Source: Apostichopus japonicus (taxonomy: Eukaryota > Echinodermata > Holothuroidea > Aspidochirotida > Stichopodidae). From it: a DNA stretch of 64,000 nt. The notes below the pieces were generated by a model that searched no databases, was not told the origin of the DNA, and saw only the letters and a program-made list of their open reading frames with translations. Location of the stretch: the NCBI RefSeq assembly GCF_037975245.1, contig NC_092576.1:41065611-41129610 (forward strand). The letters are read 5' to 3'. The stretch's first letter is position 1. Each line of letters starts with the position of its first letter. Shown here in pieces: positions 44,501 through 54,210 of the stretch. Both the position numbers and the translations under genes were made by a program.

Positions 44501-47234
44501 GAAACTCTGATTTGAAATTCTAAATAAAAGAGGGGGGGGGGGGCGGAGGGGCGTGGGGATACAGACAGCGATCGTCGTACATAAAAATAATAGCATCGTA
44601 GCGAGGTTATTAAAACCATTGTCATCCGCAACTAGGTATAGCACTTACCATATACAACGAGATTGAATAACATGACACCTCCCATAGTACCGTGAGTGTA
44701 TGTGCACATGTATATTCCCTCGTGTCTCAGTTGTACATCACGTAATATTAAATTCCCTTCTCGTAACTCATAATCTCTTGATATTACGTATGTTGCATTG
44801 GCTGTATCCACATCGACAACAACAGGTGTGCTAATATTGTCCTCTGTAGAGATCATTTCCCAGACGAGAAGCAAATGATGACCATCAATGCATGGAAGCT
44901 CTATCTTCTCGTTTCGCGCAACTGATACTTCTGTTGTATCAACCTGGGATGTTTCCTTCCCTTTGTTATGAACCAAAGTCAATGCCTCGCTATGCACCAG
45001 CAAATTAAGCGGATCGGCGGCTTTACAAACGAGTAGAGACAGGTATGATGATTGTATGAAAGGTTCAGTAACAGTCAGGAAACTTGTCCACGTGCTCGTC
45101 TTGTGTTTGAAAATGGTTATGTTGTTTAATTGTATGTAACCTTCTACAGTGTTGGCCAGCCATGTTAATGACATGGCAGGTCTAGCTTCCTGCATTCGAC
45201 ACGTTATTGATCGTCCCTGTTTCCATTGGATATAACATACGCTACTTTGTATGTCACAATCGTCAACAACAGGGAAAGGTGGGTTCGGCCGAACTAGAAA
45301 TTTGGAGATGAAAGAAAAGATAAAGACGGATTTTCAGTAAAACTGGTAGGTGATGCATACTTTATAGTGGACCATTTTATTGGAGGTTTAACTGCAAGCC
45401 TTAGTTTTCATACCACGTTTCCAGGAAATTGGATCCCAGTATCATTTGTCTCGACGGCCTTTTTCTTTCGGAACACATTTTGGGCTATAACACTTACTTA
45501 CCACATCTTCTAGATAGTCCTCCTCTCACATTAGATCAGGTATTATTTAGGCCTACTTATTGTAATAACATGCGAATTAACTAATAAACAATACCAACAA
45601 TTTTGGAGGTGTCAAATAATCTATAGAATATAGTTTTATGTCTTCAATGAACAGTCAGGTTCATGATATTCGAGGTAGACAATGATTGCTAAACACTTTG
45701 AAGGTTTGAATATAATGGATGTTATGCTCACTGTAGGACTTATATCAATATAAATATCTTGCTAGGCTGTTCTGATCAGTTTTGCATTCATACATAGTGA
45801 ATCTGGTTTCATGTCCGACAGACACGTTCTTGATTATGTACTTTTGTGTAGAGCTTATGATGTCAATAATTATAATAAAATTCATCAATCCATTACTATG
45901 GCTTCATATTACGTTGAATCATGAGGACTCATAATTTTCGAATTATATTCAAAGTTAAAATAAAGTAAATAAGTTGTCTCATATATAAAAAGAAGTAAAA
46001 GATACAATGGTTTGAATCCAGTAAATATATAGTATTTACTTACTATAGGTAATTAGATCGATATCATGCCTTGCTAGGCTTTCCTGATCCGTTTCATATT
46101 CATACACCGTGAATTTGATTTCGTGTTCCACCGATACGTTGTTGATTATTAATGATCCATCTGATCGGATGTCGAATTCCCCTGAGTCATAACCTGCCCC
46201 TTCAGCATTTTGGTTAGTGATGAGGCTTACTGTTGCTGGACCGTCTGTTATGGTAAGCTTATAATACCAATGAATGCTAGAGAAGTTATCACTGAAGCTA
46301 CAAACAATCGTCCCTGTTTTTCCAATCTCAAGATACTGAGGAGATTTACATCCATTTTGGGCAGCTGTTAGGTAAGGAAATACAATATCATAGTTCATAA
46401 TACGTCTTAGGATTTGCAAATGTTGAAAAAAAAAAACTCTTGTTTAAGAGACTGAAGACTTTAACTCCAAACAAATCGTTAAGTCCTTATCGATTCTCAA
46501 TCAGATTCCGTGGTGATAATAATATTCATGGATCAATTGAAAACCTGATAGACAAGATGGCAATCCATGGAGTTGTAGATCTCATGCCTTCTATAATGGA
46601 ATGGATCTACATTGATCTTTGCCCTTGACCTTTGAAAACTACATAAATACTATTTTCAAATTTAACTTATGATTTTCTAGATATCTTGTAGTTAAATTAC
46701 TTTTTCCAACGAACTGACAAGCAGAAAATGGCAGAAAACAGTTTTGGGGTATTTGAACTTTTGATTTACATAATACCTCTAAGGATTATTAAAAAAGGCG
46801 TTAAAGACTAAAGACTTTAACTACCATTGTTAAGTCGATAAGTCTTTGTCGATTTTCAATTATATTTCTAGGTGCTAATAATATTCATAGATCGATTGAA
46901 AACAAAATGGAAAAATTTGTATTTTCTTTTATTTCAGCTATTGAACTTAATTGTAACATATATAGTGCACATATCCAAACCATATCAAATCTTATAGAAT
47001 ATATTATTACTGTTGATACTACGGATTCTTGGTATGGTCAGTTCGACGCATTAACTTTATACTACTTACTATGGCTTTGACGACAAACTAATTTAATAAC
47101 AGGTCAGCACATAGGAAGTTGACATAGGAAGTTGAAGTATGACTATGTGAAAACATTACTTTGGATAGTTACTCACCTAAGGAAATATTAGCAAGAACCA
47201 TGAGAAATATAGCCTGTGCTGCCTTATTTGCCAT
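38454..47234 (-). CDS. gene B: Ig-transmembrane-NACHT receptor
   Basis: Paralogue of gene A. Minus-strand exons with matching phases: 47177-47234 (signal peptide), 46044-46364 (Ig1), 44649-45293 (Ig2-Ig3), 44081-44431 (Ig4), 43612-43752 (stalk and transmembrane helix), 43044-43093 (basic juxtamembrane), 42646-42670 (microexon), 40890-42424 (NACHT) and 40382-40590. Together about 1,112 residues. Further downstream minus exons are likely: 38641-38745 (35 codons, phase 0-0) and 38454-38501 (16 codons, phase 0-0), with a possible 28-nt linker exon 39803-39830 that would correct phase 2 to 0. The predicted role is a type I membrane receptor linking extracellular Ig recognition to a cytosolic STAND ATPase. 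The exons before 40382 are strongly supported by conservation with gene A; the last three are assigned by splice signals and phase only. No stop codon was located. Confidence 0.83.
38641..38745 (-). CDS. probable downstream exon of gene B
   Basis: Acceptor GATATTTCAG and donor GATGAG|GTAAAAG bound 35 codons in phase 0-0 (WLKGLWIALESKLTS ... ELGMTHLHTYDE). The splice signals are good and it lies on the gene B strand 1.6 kb downstream of exon 9. No domain is recognised. Confidence 0.5.
39803..39830 (-). CDS. possible 28-nt linker exon of gene B
   Basis: After the acceptor TTTTCTTAATTTCAG, 28 nt end at a weak donor (CAAG|GTCGAT). The length converts phase 2 to phase 0, exactly what is needed between 40382 and 38745. 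No homologue in gene A, so this is a hypothesis. Confidence 0.25.
40126..40310. repeat. 90-bp tandem duplication
   Basis: Two nearly identical 90-bp units (AGTCTTAAACATATATAACT at 40151 and 40241), with the start of a third (TTCATGA). It lies in the gene B intron just downstream of exon 9. Confidence 0.92.
40382..40590 (-). CDS. gene B exon 9, C-terminal conserved segment
   Basis: 209 nt. ITIPKVILIESF, then VPELCDVSQLSFEHK, SHEILEDIFKYISHCRNIKES and donor GCAG|GTATG in phase 2. Homologous to gene A exon 9. Without splicing, the frame would continue for about 20 residues to a TGA. Confidence 0.8.
40890..42424 (-). CDS. gene B exon 8, NACHT ATPase module
   Basis: 1,535 nt, one exon. Pre-NACHT CTVHELYVEGGIEYL, Walker A EPGYGKSTLALQLAYEW, Walker B MIILDGFDEYPE, sensor LLTTRS and winged-helix SFYHSLFCEWYAAHHL, followed by LQYVVRFACGIKPTAAKHIL. 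Intact and with all expected catalytic motifs. The exon ends ASRQ|GTAAAA in phase 0. Confidence 0.95.
42646..42670 (-). CDS. gene B exon 7, 25-nt microexon
   Basis: Acceptor CTTTCCACAG, sequence encoding NVPMVQNA plus one base, donor GCAG|GTAAAG. Same length and phase as gene A exon 7. Confidence 0.72.
43612..43752 (-). CDS. gene B exon 5, stalk and transmembrane helix
   Basis: 141 nt, phase 1-1. A Thr/Asn/Pro stalk, then a hydrophobic helix FVFIIILVVAVGILMGACCI. The following exon (43044-43093) gives GYRKTRDPQ, basic and so cytosolic. The two cysteines at the inner leaflet could be palmitoylated (inference). Confidence 0.83.
44081..44431 (-). CDS. gene B exon 4, Ig-like domain 4
   Basis: 351 nt, phase 1-1, with acceptor TTCCTGCAG. 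Contains DGCTQDRYCVLDV, GIRPEVDLEWRVYH and LTVECRAVGTNAKLF. The membrane-proximal Ig domain. Confidence 0.83.
44531..44560. repeat. G-rich tract in gene B intron
   Basis: A run of 12 G followed by CGGAGGGGCGTGGGG, with quadruplex-forming potential, between the Ig3 and Ig4 exons. Confidence 0.7.
44649..45293 (-). CDS. gene B exon 3, Ig-like domains 2 and 3
   Basis: 645 nt, phase 1-1. The first unit has VVDDCD, SVCYIQW, ITCRMQEARP, LTWLA and LLVCKAAD. The second has IELPCIDGHHLLLVWE and LRHEGIYMCTYTHG before the donor TATG|GTAAGT. Confidence 0.83.
45741..45834 (-). pseudogene. relic copy of the Ig1 exon 3' half, inside gene B
   Basis: The minus strand encodes IKNVSVGHETRFTMYECKT then DQNSLARYLY and a stop, matching the end of gene B exon 2 (INNVSVEHEIKFTVYEYET ... 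DQESLARHD). It lies in the intron between Ig1 and Ig2. No acceptor or full domain upstream, and the donor position is lost, so it appears to be a decayed partial exon duplicate. It still carries a YEC at the position where exon 2 now has YEY. Confidence 0.75.
46044..46364 (-). CDS. gene B exon 2, Ig-like domain 1
   Basis: 321 nt, phase 1-1. GTIVCSFSDNFSSIHWYYKL, DGSLIINNVSVEHEIKF and VYEYET parallel gene A exon 2, including the absent second canonical cysteine and the extra N-terminal cysteine (NGCKSP). Confidence 0.82.
46440..46935. repeat. ~357-bp tandem duplication in gene B intron 1
   Basis: AAGACTTTAACT occurs at 46454 and 46811. Parallel segments (TAATAATATTCATRGATC.ATTGAAAAC) follow each. 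The copies are diverged and the open frame in the first is not conserved in the second. Confidence 0.7.
47177..47234 (-). CDS. gene B exon 1, signal peptide
   Basis: ATG in strong context (AAAATGG) encoding MANKAAQAIFLMVLANISLG, with donor G|GTGAGT in phase 1. Same 58-nt length as gene A exon 1. Confidence 0.82.
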
Positions 47235-47479
47235 TTTATTTGACGTCAGAGAGCTGCAGAATATAAACGTCATGTGGTTTAACGTAGTAACTTAGCAAAG
47301 GTATAGTAAAAGGGAATAAACTAAAATCATTTTGGGATTCGATTCCTCATGCAAACAGAGTTATAAGCTTGCTTTGTTACATAATTGTTATATGTCATAG
47401 TTCAGTACTATGCTATCAAACTCAGTCTGGCGAGTAGAACATGGTTTATCAGTGTGATGTTGCAGGTTGCTACATTAAA

Positions 47480-48045
47480 TGCGAACGTTATTGTATCGGT
47501 TCTGTTTACAGCACAGCTGGGTGCATCAACCACATTACATTGAGAACTACGTAACGCATACATGTAAATTTATAACTTTTGGCCCTCAGATTCCTTCTTC
47601 GTTGAAAATCCATGAACACTAACACTTAATTTATCGTTAAACTGTAGCATGAACCAGTATTTGTAAAACCCTGCAGTTATCCACCAGGCATAACTAGCTT
47701 ACATCACGTGACGATCATGGCGACCTTCGTGGACTTAAAGCTATGCATGTTTATGTTCCTTCTTTTGAGTTACCGTTTCTCGAATGTTATTGTATCTGTT
47801 CTGTTTTTACAGCATAGCTGGGTACATTTTAACGTAACCACATTACATTGATAACTATAAGCACATTTGTAATAGCTTGCACCCTTCTGCGTCGAAAATC
47901 CATGAGCACTAACAAAATGTATCGTTAAACTGTAGCACGAACCAGTAATTGTGAAATCCTGCAGTAATCCACCAGGCTTATGACTAACTTACACCACGTG
48001 ACGATCATGGAGACGTGGAATCACGCCTGTGTACGTTTGAGTTAT
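47480..48045. repeat. ~299-bp tandem duplication upstream of gene B
   Basis: GTTATTGTATC.GTTCTGTTT occurs at 47487 and 47786. Both copies keep AAAATCCATGA, a TATCGTTAAACTGTAGCA segment and CACGTGACGATCATGG, which holds an E-box palindrome. It begins about 250 bp upstream of the gene B start codon, a position similar to the 455-bp array upstream of gene A. Confidence 0.85.
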
Positions 48046-48049
48046 CTTT

Positions 48050-49200
48050 TCGCAACAGTCGCGTGTAACGTTCATGGAACATTACTGTAGAATGTATGGC
48101 AACTGTCTTGGCAATGTCTTTATCGATAAATATATATCTTAATAGTGATACTTTATGTTAAACTTACCTTATAGGCCTATGTCAAACCGGCGCGAAGAAT
48201 ATAACCGGCGCGAGGAATAACACATAATCTCATGTATGTTTACAGCATACCCAGTTATGATAATTAGATTCACGGGCGTGGGTATGTACGAATCAAAGGT
48301 TAGGTTGTTACTTAAATCAGATCAATGTGTATGTGTGTTGTACGAATTTAGCACAATGGCGCGGTATGCATTTTCCTCAAGCACTACGGTATCAAAGTTC
48401 ATATTTCTTATAGATTTTGTTTAACTAATCGCAACAGCATGAGGGTTAATTCCTGGTTGAAATTCACATGCAAGGAAAAACTCGAAATTTTCCGAAAGGT
48501 AAAATGGTGGGAAGCAAGCATCGGTGCATATTTACTAGGAAAAGAATACATGCGTTCTGCGTACTGTTACTTATTATTATCACAAGTAGAATGATAGTGA
48601 TAGTGAAAGATATTTAACGTTAAAAATACCCAAACTCTGATTGTTCTGTACACATAATTCGAAACTTTCGTAAGCTATTACTGTATTGTTCGGACTCCCA
48701 TCAATAGGGTCCGAATGAAGCTGTCCAATAATCATTCATGAATTTGATGAGTGATGGGTATATAAGTGTATACTTTATAACCTAATTACCAAAGTTAATC
48801 AATAGATTGTGCTTACAAGCAGACTTTTATTTTTTTATTTGCCTAGAAGATTACTAAACTTTAAGTTGATCTATCATTAATTGAAGACTTGTCCATCAAT
48901 AACAATTCAAGCGTCCTCCAATTGATTTATTAATGTTAATCGTTTGCTTTCGAATCTCCCTAATATGAATGTTTGAACACTACTAACAATAAATTACACA
49001 CTATGGATGACGGTTCTAAGGTCCTTTGCTTTATCACTGTCAAGCAAACAGAAAATATGAAACAGCTTCCCCAATAAAGAAGCAGACGTTACCGAAACCA
49101 TTGCAATTAATATGTTCCGAAGCAACGTGTCTTCTGAACGGACTTCATTGCGGCGCCATACGGTAAAAACTAATTGAAATAAAAGTTAAATCTAATACAG
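48050..49200. other. intergenic, nothing recognised
   Basis: AT-rich. A duplicated CCGGCGCGA(A/G)GAATA pair lies near 48187-48215. No splice-supported frame. Confidence 0.5.
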
Positions 49201-49204
49201 TTGG

Positions 49205-49455
49205 CAGGAGCGGACCCATAATTTTCTTAAGGGGGAGGGGCGAAGTTGATCTGATGAACGGAATTGTCACCACCATTGATTGGGCGCGGAGCGTATCAAG
49301 AATGATTTTTTTTTTGCCAAAAAGTCTCCCAGATGACACTTCCCAGGACTTGTCATGTTAGTTGCATTTATTATCTTTATTTTGCGATCTCATATTTTAG
49401 AAATTTACGATTACACAAAATCTGGTCTCTATAGCCTACTGCGCGCAAAGCGCGT
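49205..49455. mobile_element. dispersed repeat with GCGTAGCG ends, copy 2
   Basis: Diverged copy of 10476-10785. The shared ordered segments are AAGGG(G)GAGGGGCGAA, TTGGGCGCGGAGCGTA, TCTCCCAGAT, CACTTCCCAGGACTTGT and TCTTTATTTTG. The right end is near a GCGCGCAAAGCGCG palindrome. The 64-codon minus frame here is part of the repeat. Confidence 0.55.
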
Positions 49456-50490
49456 CTAATATAGCTATACCAAAAACACATTGATAGACTATACATTAAT
49501 CATTAGCTTCTGAAAGGAGGATTGAGTCTGGGACGGTTTTTGGAGTGAGGAGGAGGGGGACTCACATGGAAGTCGACGGTCAGTGTGATGTGTGACCCCT
49601 TTTTAGAGGCAAACTTCAAACGAAATGAACCGCCGATACATCATGTTTGACAAATCTATTTCCATTTCCAGATGCATTACTATCAAACTGATTTTACAAA
49701 AAGAAGGCAATGGTTGTAAAATTAAGCTGCTTTTTCATTTAAACAAAAGTAACTTTTAATTTTATACATTGCAGGAAACCTACCTCTAAATCACAAAGGG
49801 TCATTATAATTACCAGATAGGGGTTGAAACGGACGTAGTTTTTAGTTATTTTTTAATAAATATGTGGTGGAACGAAGTAGGCATATAGGTATCATGTCCA
49901 CAAAAATGCCCCGGTCATATTTATATTTTTTATTAGTATTTATTCACATGTGGATAATATGGTAATAAAACAACTAGTTATCCGATGAACGCAACATAAT
50001 AGCGCTCTCGATTTTGCATATCACCATATAATCTATGTGGCAATAGCGGTTTACAAAACTGTATATAATGGATTCAAGGTGATTACCGTAACATTATAAT
50101 ATGTGCCGTTTTTTCGAGTTTTATCCGGAGGAGTAAAACATAACATGTTTTTTTCAGCCAATGTGCGTACTCTTTGTAAACAAACGTGTAATTTGTAACT
50201 CGTCATTATCACAGATGTACTTAGCAGCTTCCGTAGATTTTGTGAGCAATCGAAAGTTCAAGCAGTATATGGAATTGAATCGTTCTTTGTCCGTTTGAGA
50301 TTCAAAGCTAAGCTTAACGGTTATTTCTTAGTAGGATCTATTTCGTCAACTACAGTGCTTAATATCTGATTTTGCCATAGAATGGTTATTTCTCTTTAGT
50401 GTTTTAATTGAAGAATCATCGCGTTTGAGTATTTAAAAAAGCATTAAGGTATTCTGCGCTCCTGTTCGTCGTCCACCGTATTAAGTATAT
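49456..50490. other. region upstream of gene D, nothing recognised
   Basis: No exon or repeat was identified. It would hold the gene D promoter, but no convincing core motif could be picked out. Confidence 0.45.
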
Positions 50491-50500
50491 TGATTTAAAT

Positions 50501-50828
50501 ATGTCGCTTGTCATTAAAATACGCTGTCTTCTTGTTATAATGTACTGCATCCACTACAGTTTGGGTAATTATCTCATCGTGTCGGAAAAATCGGATTCTG
50601 TCATATTTGAAAATTGTTGCCGTGGAAGGCAAAACAAAACTTGGAAATTTGAGAGCGACGTTCTGTTTTTTAATTGGATTCCGAGCATGAAAAGTCCTAT
50701 CAAAGACACTATTTCACTCGATTCTAGTAATTCACTACGTATTAATGACCTGTCTCTGATACATGAAGGAATTTATCAGTGTATATGCGATAATCATCAT
50801 GTGAAAAACTATTCATTGGAAATTAAAG
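50501..50828 (+). CDS. gene D exon 1: signal peptide plus Cys-rich Ig-like domain
   Basis: ATG followed by a hydrophobic leader (IKIRCLLVIMYCIHYSLG), then an Ig-like domain with ENCC, TWKF, FFNWIP, DTISLDSSNSLRINDLSL and HEGIYQCIC, ending VKNYSLE. The phase-1 donor is AAAG|GTTGGT. Clear paralogue of gene C exon 1, on the same strand and opposite to genes A and B. Later exons are not confidently identified; a terminal-like frame after GTGTTTCAG near 51650 is possible but unsupported. Confidence 0.75.
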
Positions 50829-50829
50829 G

Positions 50830-52690
50830 TTGGTGAAATTGTTTGGAAAATATAATAGGAAAATATGTTATTCATTTCACGTCTTTCAGCTTTTTTGTAG
50901 TAACTGTTCAACTGTGTCATAATTAACCGATCAAAACATAACATGACTCAGTTGTCTTTTTCAAAGTAGCATATTAACTATCCACCTTATCCAATGATAC
51001 CCATGTATACAAGTAGTGCTGTTATGCATTAAATTGTCCAAGTCAAATTTAACTATAGGGATTTAGGATTTCCGGTAACTTTTTTATGAAGTGTCATCTT
51101 GCGTTATAATTTTTCCACAGCAAAAAATCAAATAAATAAATAATTGAAAAGAAACGGAACGGAGAAGGAACAAAGATCGAAGACAAATTTAAATTTAAAA
51201 ACATTAACTCTGCAGTATTTCCTGTTATTACCTTCCATAATGTTACCTGTTTGAAGTAGCCAAGCATCTTGTAGTTTGAGATATTACTAGTGTAGCTTAT
51301 AGCTTTCTCACTAGAAAACAAGGGTTGGCGTTCCGCGTACTGCCAACTCGTTCAGAAAATTTACATATTTAAGAATCAACAACTTGGTATTACAGTTGAA
51401 AATCTGGCTCATCACATAGCAAAGCTATGTGTTTCAAATTAACTAAAAGTTAACTACATTGTTAAGGAAAACTTATATCATAGAATTTGCCAAGATAGAA
51501 CTAAAATTGTCAAAGGAAAATGAAGAAATGTTCGTTTTACCGCCATTACCAATCCTCTTTAACTCCATAAACGTCACAAACTATTACAATGTAAGACGCA
51601 TTCACAGTGACTATCCTAAACCAAAGTTTTACTTATCGGTGTTTCAGACTTTAAAAAGATATTTTCCTGGACATTTTCTAAATCAAACAAAGACGATCAT
51701 TTTAGTCTGTCAATGTATCGTCTGATCTCATTTAACAATCTTCACGATGTGAGAATAGTTTTAACTACATTTCGTTAGAATTGTTTTAGTGTTTGCAGTT
51801 ATCTTAAGATTTTATGGCTTATACCCATCGAAAAGAAATAAACTTATAGTACGGATAATCATCCTTCATATAGTGGTCGTAAACTCCATACGAACAAGAA
51901 ACTATTTAAGGACTGCCAGGTTAACGGCAAACCCAAAACAATGTATATCAATTACAACATTTTGTTAGAGTAGTGAAGGCATACGAAAGTCGGGTTTTCA
52001 ACGCAAATCACGCCCACCGTCTGATAGCCAGACACACATGTCATCAACATTTACTATTCCTACAGTGTTTTGATTTGCACACTGCATACCGCTTATTAAA
52101 CTTGGTTGTTTTCGTGTAACAAACATGGACAATATGATTTTAATTTTGGCTTTATTTCCAGTGCAAAATCATTAGATCTAGCTTAACATTCCAGTGAAAA
52201 GTTACTTAGAAAAACAGATATGCATATTTGTTTTAGTAATATTGTCATACTATTTACAAGTCGAAACGGATTCCGTGTTTCAAATTAACTTGCATAAGTA
52301 CATTACATCAATGGGTCTTCTCATAAATGTGGTGTTTTTAATACACTACTTTAATCCGCCCTCATTACAAGAGATGGCGGTATCTTTGAATCATGTTTCG
52401 CGGATATTTCAAGAACTTTACTGGGCCTAGTTTATGCTTCCTTTATCCATTCCATATCCCAATAATTCATTTACCAAGGAGGTGAAAATGTTATTCAGCT
52501 TTCGTGTCGATAAGTTAACTACTTAATTTCACGTTTCACCATATACTAAAAAGAGGAAAATAAGTGCTTGTAAGTTTCGTAGAAATCGATACAATAATTT
52601 TAAAGCAAGTAAGTTGGCGAAACGTGTCCAAGATAACAACCCGTTGTTACCCCCCCCCCCCCCACACACACCTGCCATTCTCTCTCACAC
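50830..52690. other. gene D downstream region, exons not resolved
   Basis: Several frames of 60-90 codons exist, but none has both good splice sites and protein-like conservation. A poly-C run sits at about 52650-52663, followed by (CA)n. Confidence 0.4.
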
Positions 52691-52700
52691 ACACGTTTAA

Positions 52701-52797
52701 GGTTGGCCACAGTGGACAAAAATTATCGAATATATGTCAGCATTTAATCGAACATATGTCGGCATAAATTATCGAATGTTGACCACTGTGGCCAACC
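52701..52797. mobile_element. 97-bp hairpin MITE-like element
   Basis: Starts GGTTGGCCACAGTGG and ends with its complement CCACTGTGGCCAACC. Inside, AATTATCGAATA/T repeats are mirrored. Almost palindromic throughout. Flanks are AA on both sides, too short to call a target duplication. Confidence 0.7.
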
Positions 52798-53155
52798 AAA
52801 CACGTTGCAGTTAATAGATATCTGTACGTTATAGTGATCCCATGTAGGCTTATTGTGGCAATGAAGGTATCAATTTATTGTATGCAAATGAAACGTAGAA
52901 CATTAATTTACTCTGTAACCGCTTACAAGTCACCAAGCAAACAACTAATTAAGTTGTATCAGGTACTAAGTATATTGCAAAGTACAACATATATAGATGG
53001 AGACGGTAAAGAGTCACATGAATGATGAACTTTAACACAGACAAAAGATAACATAGACAACAGATAAACCGATTCATATGCAATCACAATCGCCAGTTTT
53101 TCATAAGAAGGTTTAAGTTGTAAGAGCTAATTTATCTAACGCAAACAATTGTATT

Positions 53156-53380
53156 TTAAATATCATTCGTTTGCAACTTCAAGACGGTTATGGTAGCCGC
53201 CATTTTGTCTGTAACTGAATGTAAGCTGTTCAAATTTGGTACTTGTGCTGGAAATTCGTCTTCGATGTGAAGGATAGCAAGTGACTTCGATTGTGATTCT
53301 GAATACAATGGTAAGTATTCGATTGCTGAAAAACAGTCATACAGGGTTCTTACTGAGTCTTTTAGAACCATGTGCACCAA
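53156..53380 (-). CDS. weak candidate terminal exon
   Basis: After a possible acceptor (TTTGCGCAG) a minus-strand frame reads LVHMVLKDSVRTLYDCF, then SAIEYLPLYSESQSKS and LAILHIEDEFPAQVP, ending in TAA. The composition is protein-like, but there is no recognised family, partner exon or paralogue in the window. Confidence 0.22.
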   Translation of the reverse strand: MVHMVLKDSVRTLYDCFSAIEYLPLYSESQSKSLAILHIEDEFPAQVPNLNSLHSVTDKMAATITVLKLQTNDI

Positions 53381-53754
53381 CTGCGCAAACTCGCGGGCAA
53401 TCAATTGAGTTTACTTGTAAGGTTAGGATATAACGCTCTTGAGAGCAGAACTTAGTTCATTGGGTTAACATATATTTATTCGTATGTCATATGCTCATTT
53501 TTGTTTATAAACGCGTTCCATCAATAAAAAACTTAAAGCGCTTTTAACAAGAAAATATAAACAAAGTTGTTCAGAAATTTTGTGCAAATAGAAAGTGAAA
53601 ACAATACCTTAAAGCAATTACAAAAACGCAAAACAATATAGGAAACAAATATCAGTTAACGGTTAAATTAAATCCCTTACATCTAAATAGCAGAGACTAT
53701 AATGGCAATGAAAGTAGTACTGTAAATGTTTCCAAACAAAAATGACTTCTAGCC

Positions 53755-54210
53755 TAAGGACAGATGCATACTTCTCCGACCCGATTGCGACCCGACGCAA
53801 CTGACAAAAAATCAGTCGGGTTGGTCCAGTGTGCGGGAAATCTTGCTTCCGACCAGACCACGATCAGACTGTTGGTCCTAATCGTGACCAAATCGAGCAT
53901 AAAAAATGTTGCGTAGCAGTCGTTGCGTAGCATTTGAGTCGGATTGTGTCGGTCAACGACCCTAATCCGATCCGATTCTAATGGATATCCAATGAGGAAG
54001 CGTAGTAAAGTCAGGTAACGGTTGAAGAAATTCAAAATGGCTGCCGCCTGTAGACTGATGAGCAGAAGACTAAGCTGTGGCGACGGGCTAGTGTGCGGCT
54101 AACATACAATCCGACTGCAGCCCCACGCCGACCCGATTGTCTCCAATTCATCCCCGACGATTAGTTGGGGTGAGTTGCGTCGGGTCCGTGCAGTGAGCGC
54201 CTGCTTTTAC
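53755..54210. mobile_element. ~450-bp element with inverted GACCCGACGCAACT ends
   Basis: The left part contains CGACCCGACGCAACTGAC followed by an AATCAGTCGGG stretch. The complement of the right part reads CGGACCCGACGCAACTCACC followed by AATCGTCGGGG. GC content is higher than the surroundings. Exact ends and target duplication could not be fixed. The 93-codon minus frame within is probably repeat-derived. Confidence 0.6.

Noticed and set aside
53754-54035. 93-residue minus-strand frame
   Set aside because: It lies in the inverted-repeat element; composition follows the GC-rich repeat.
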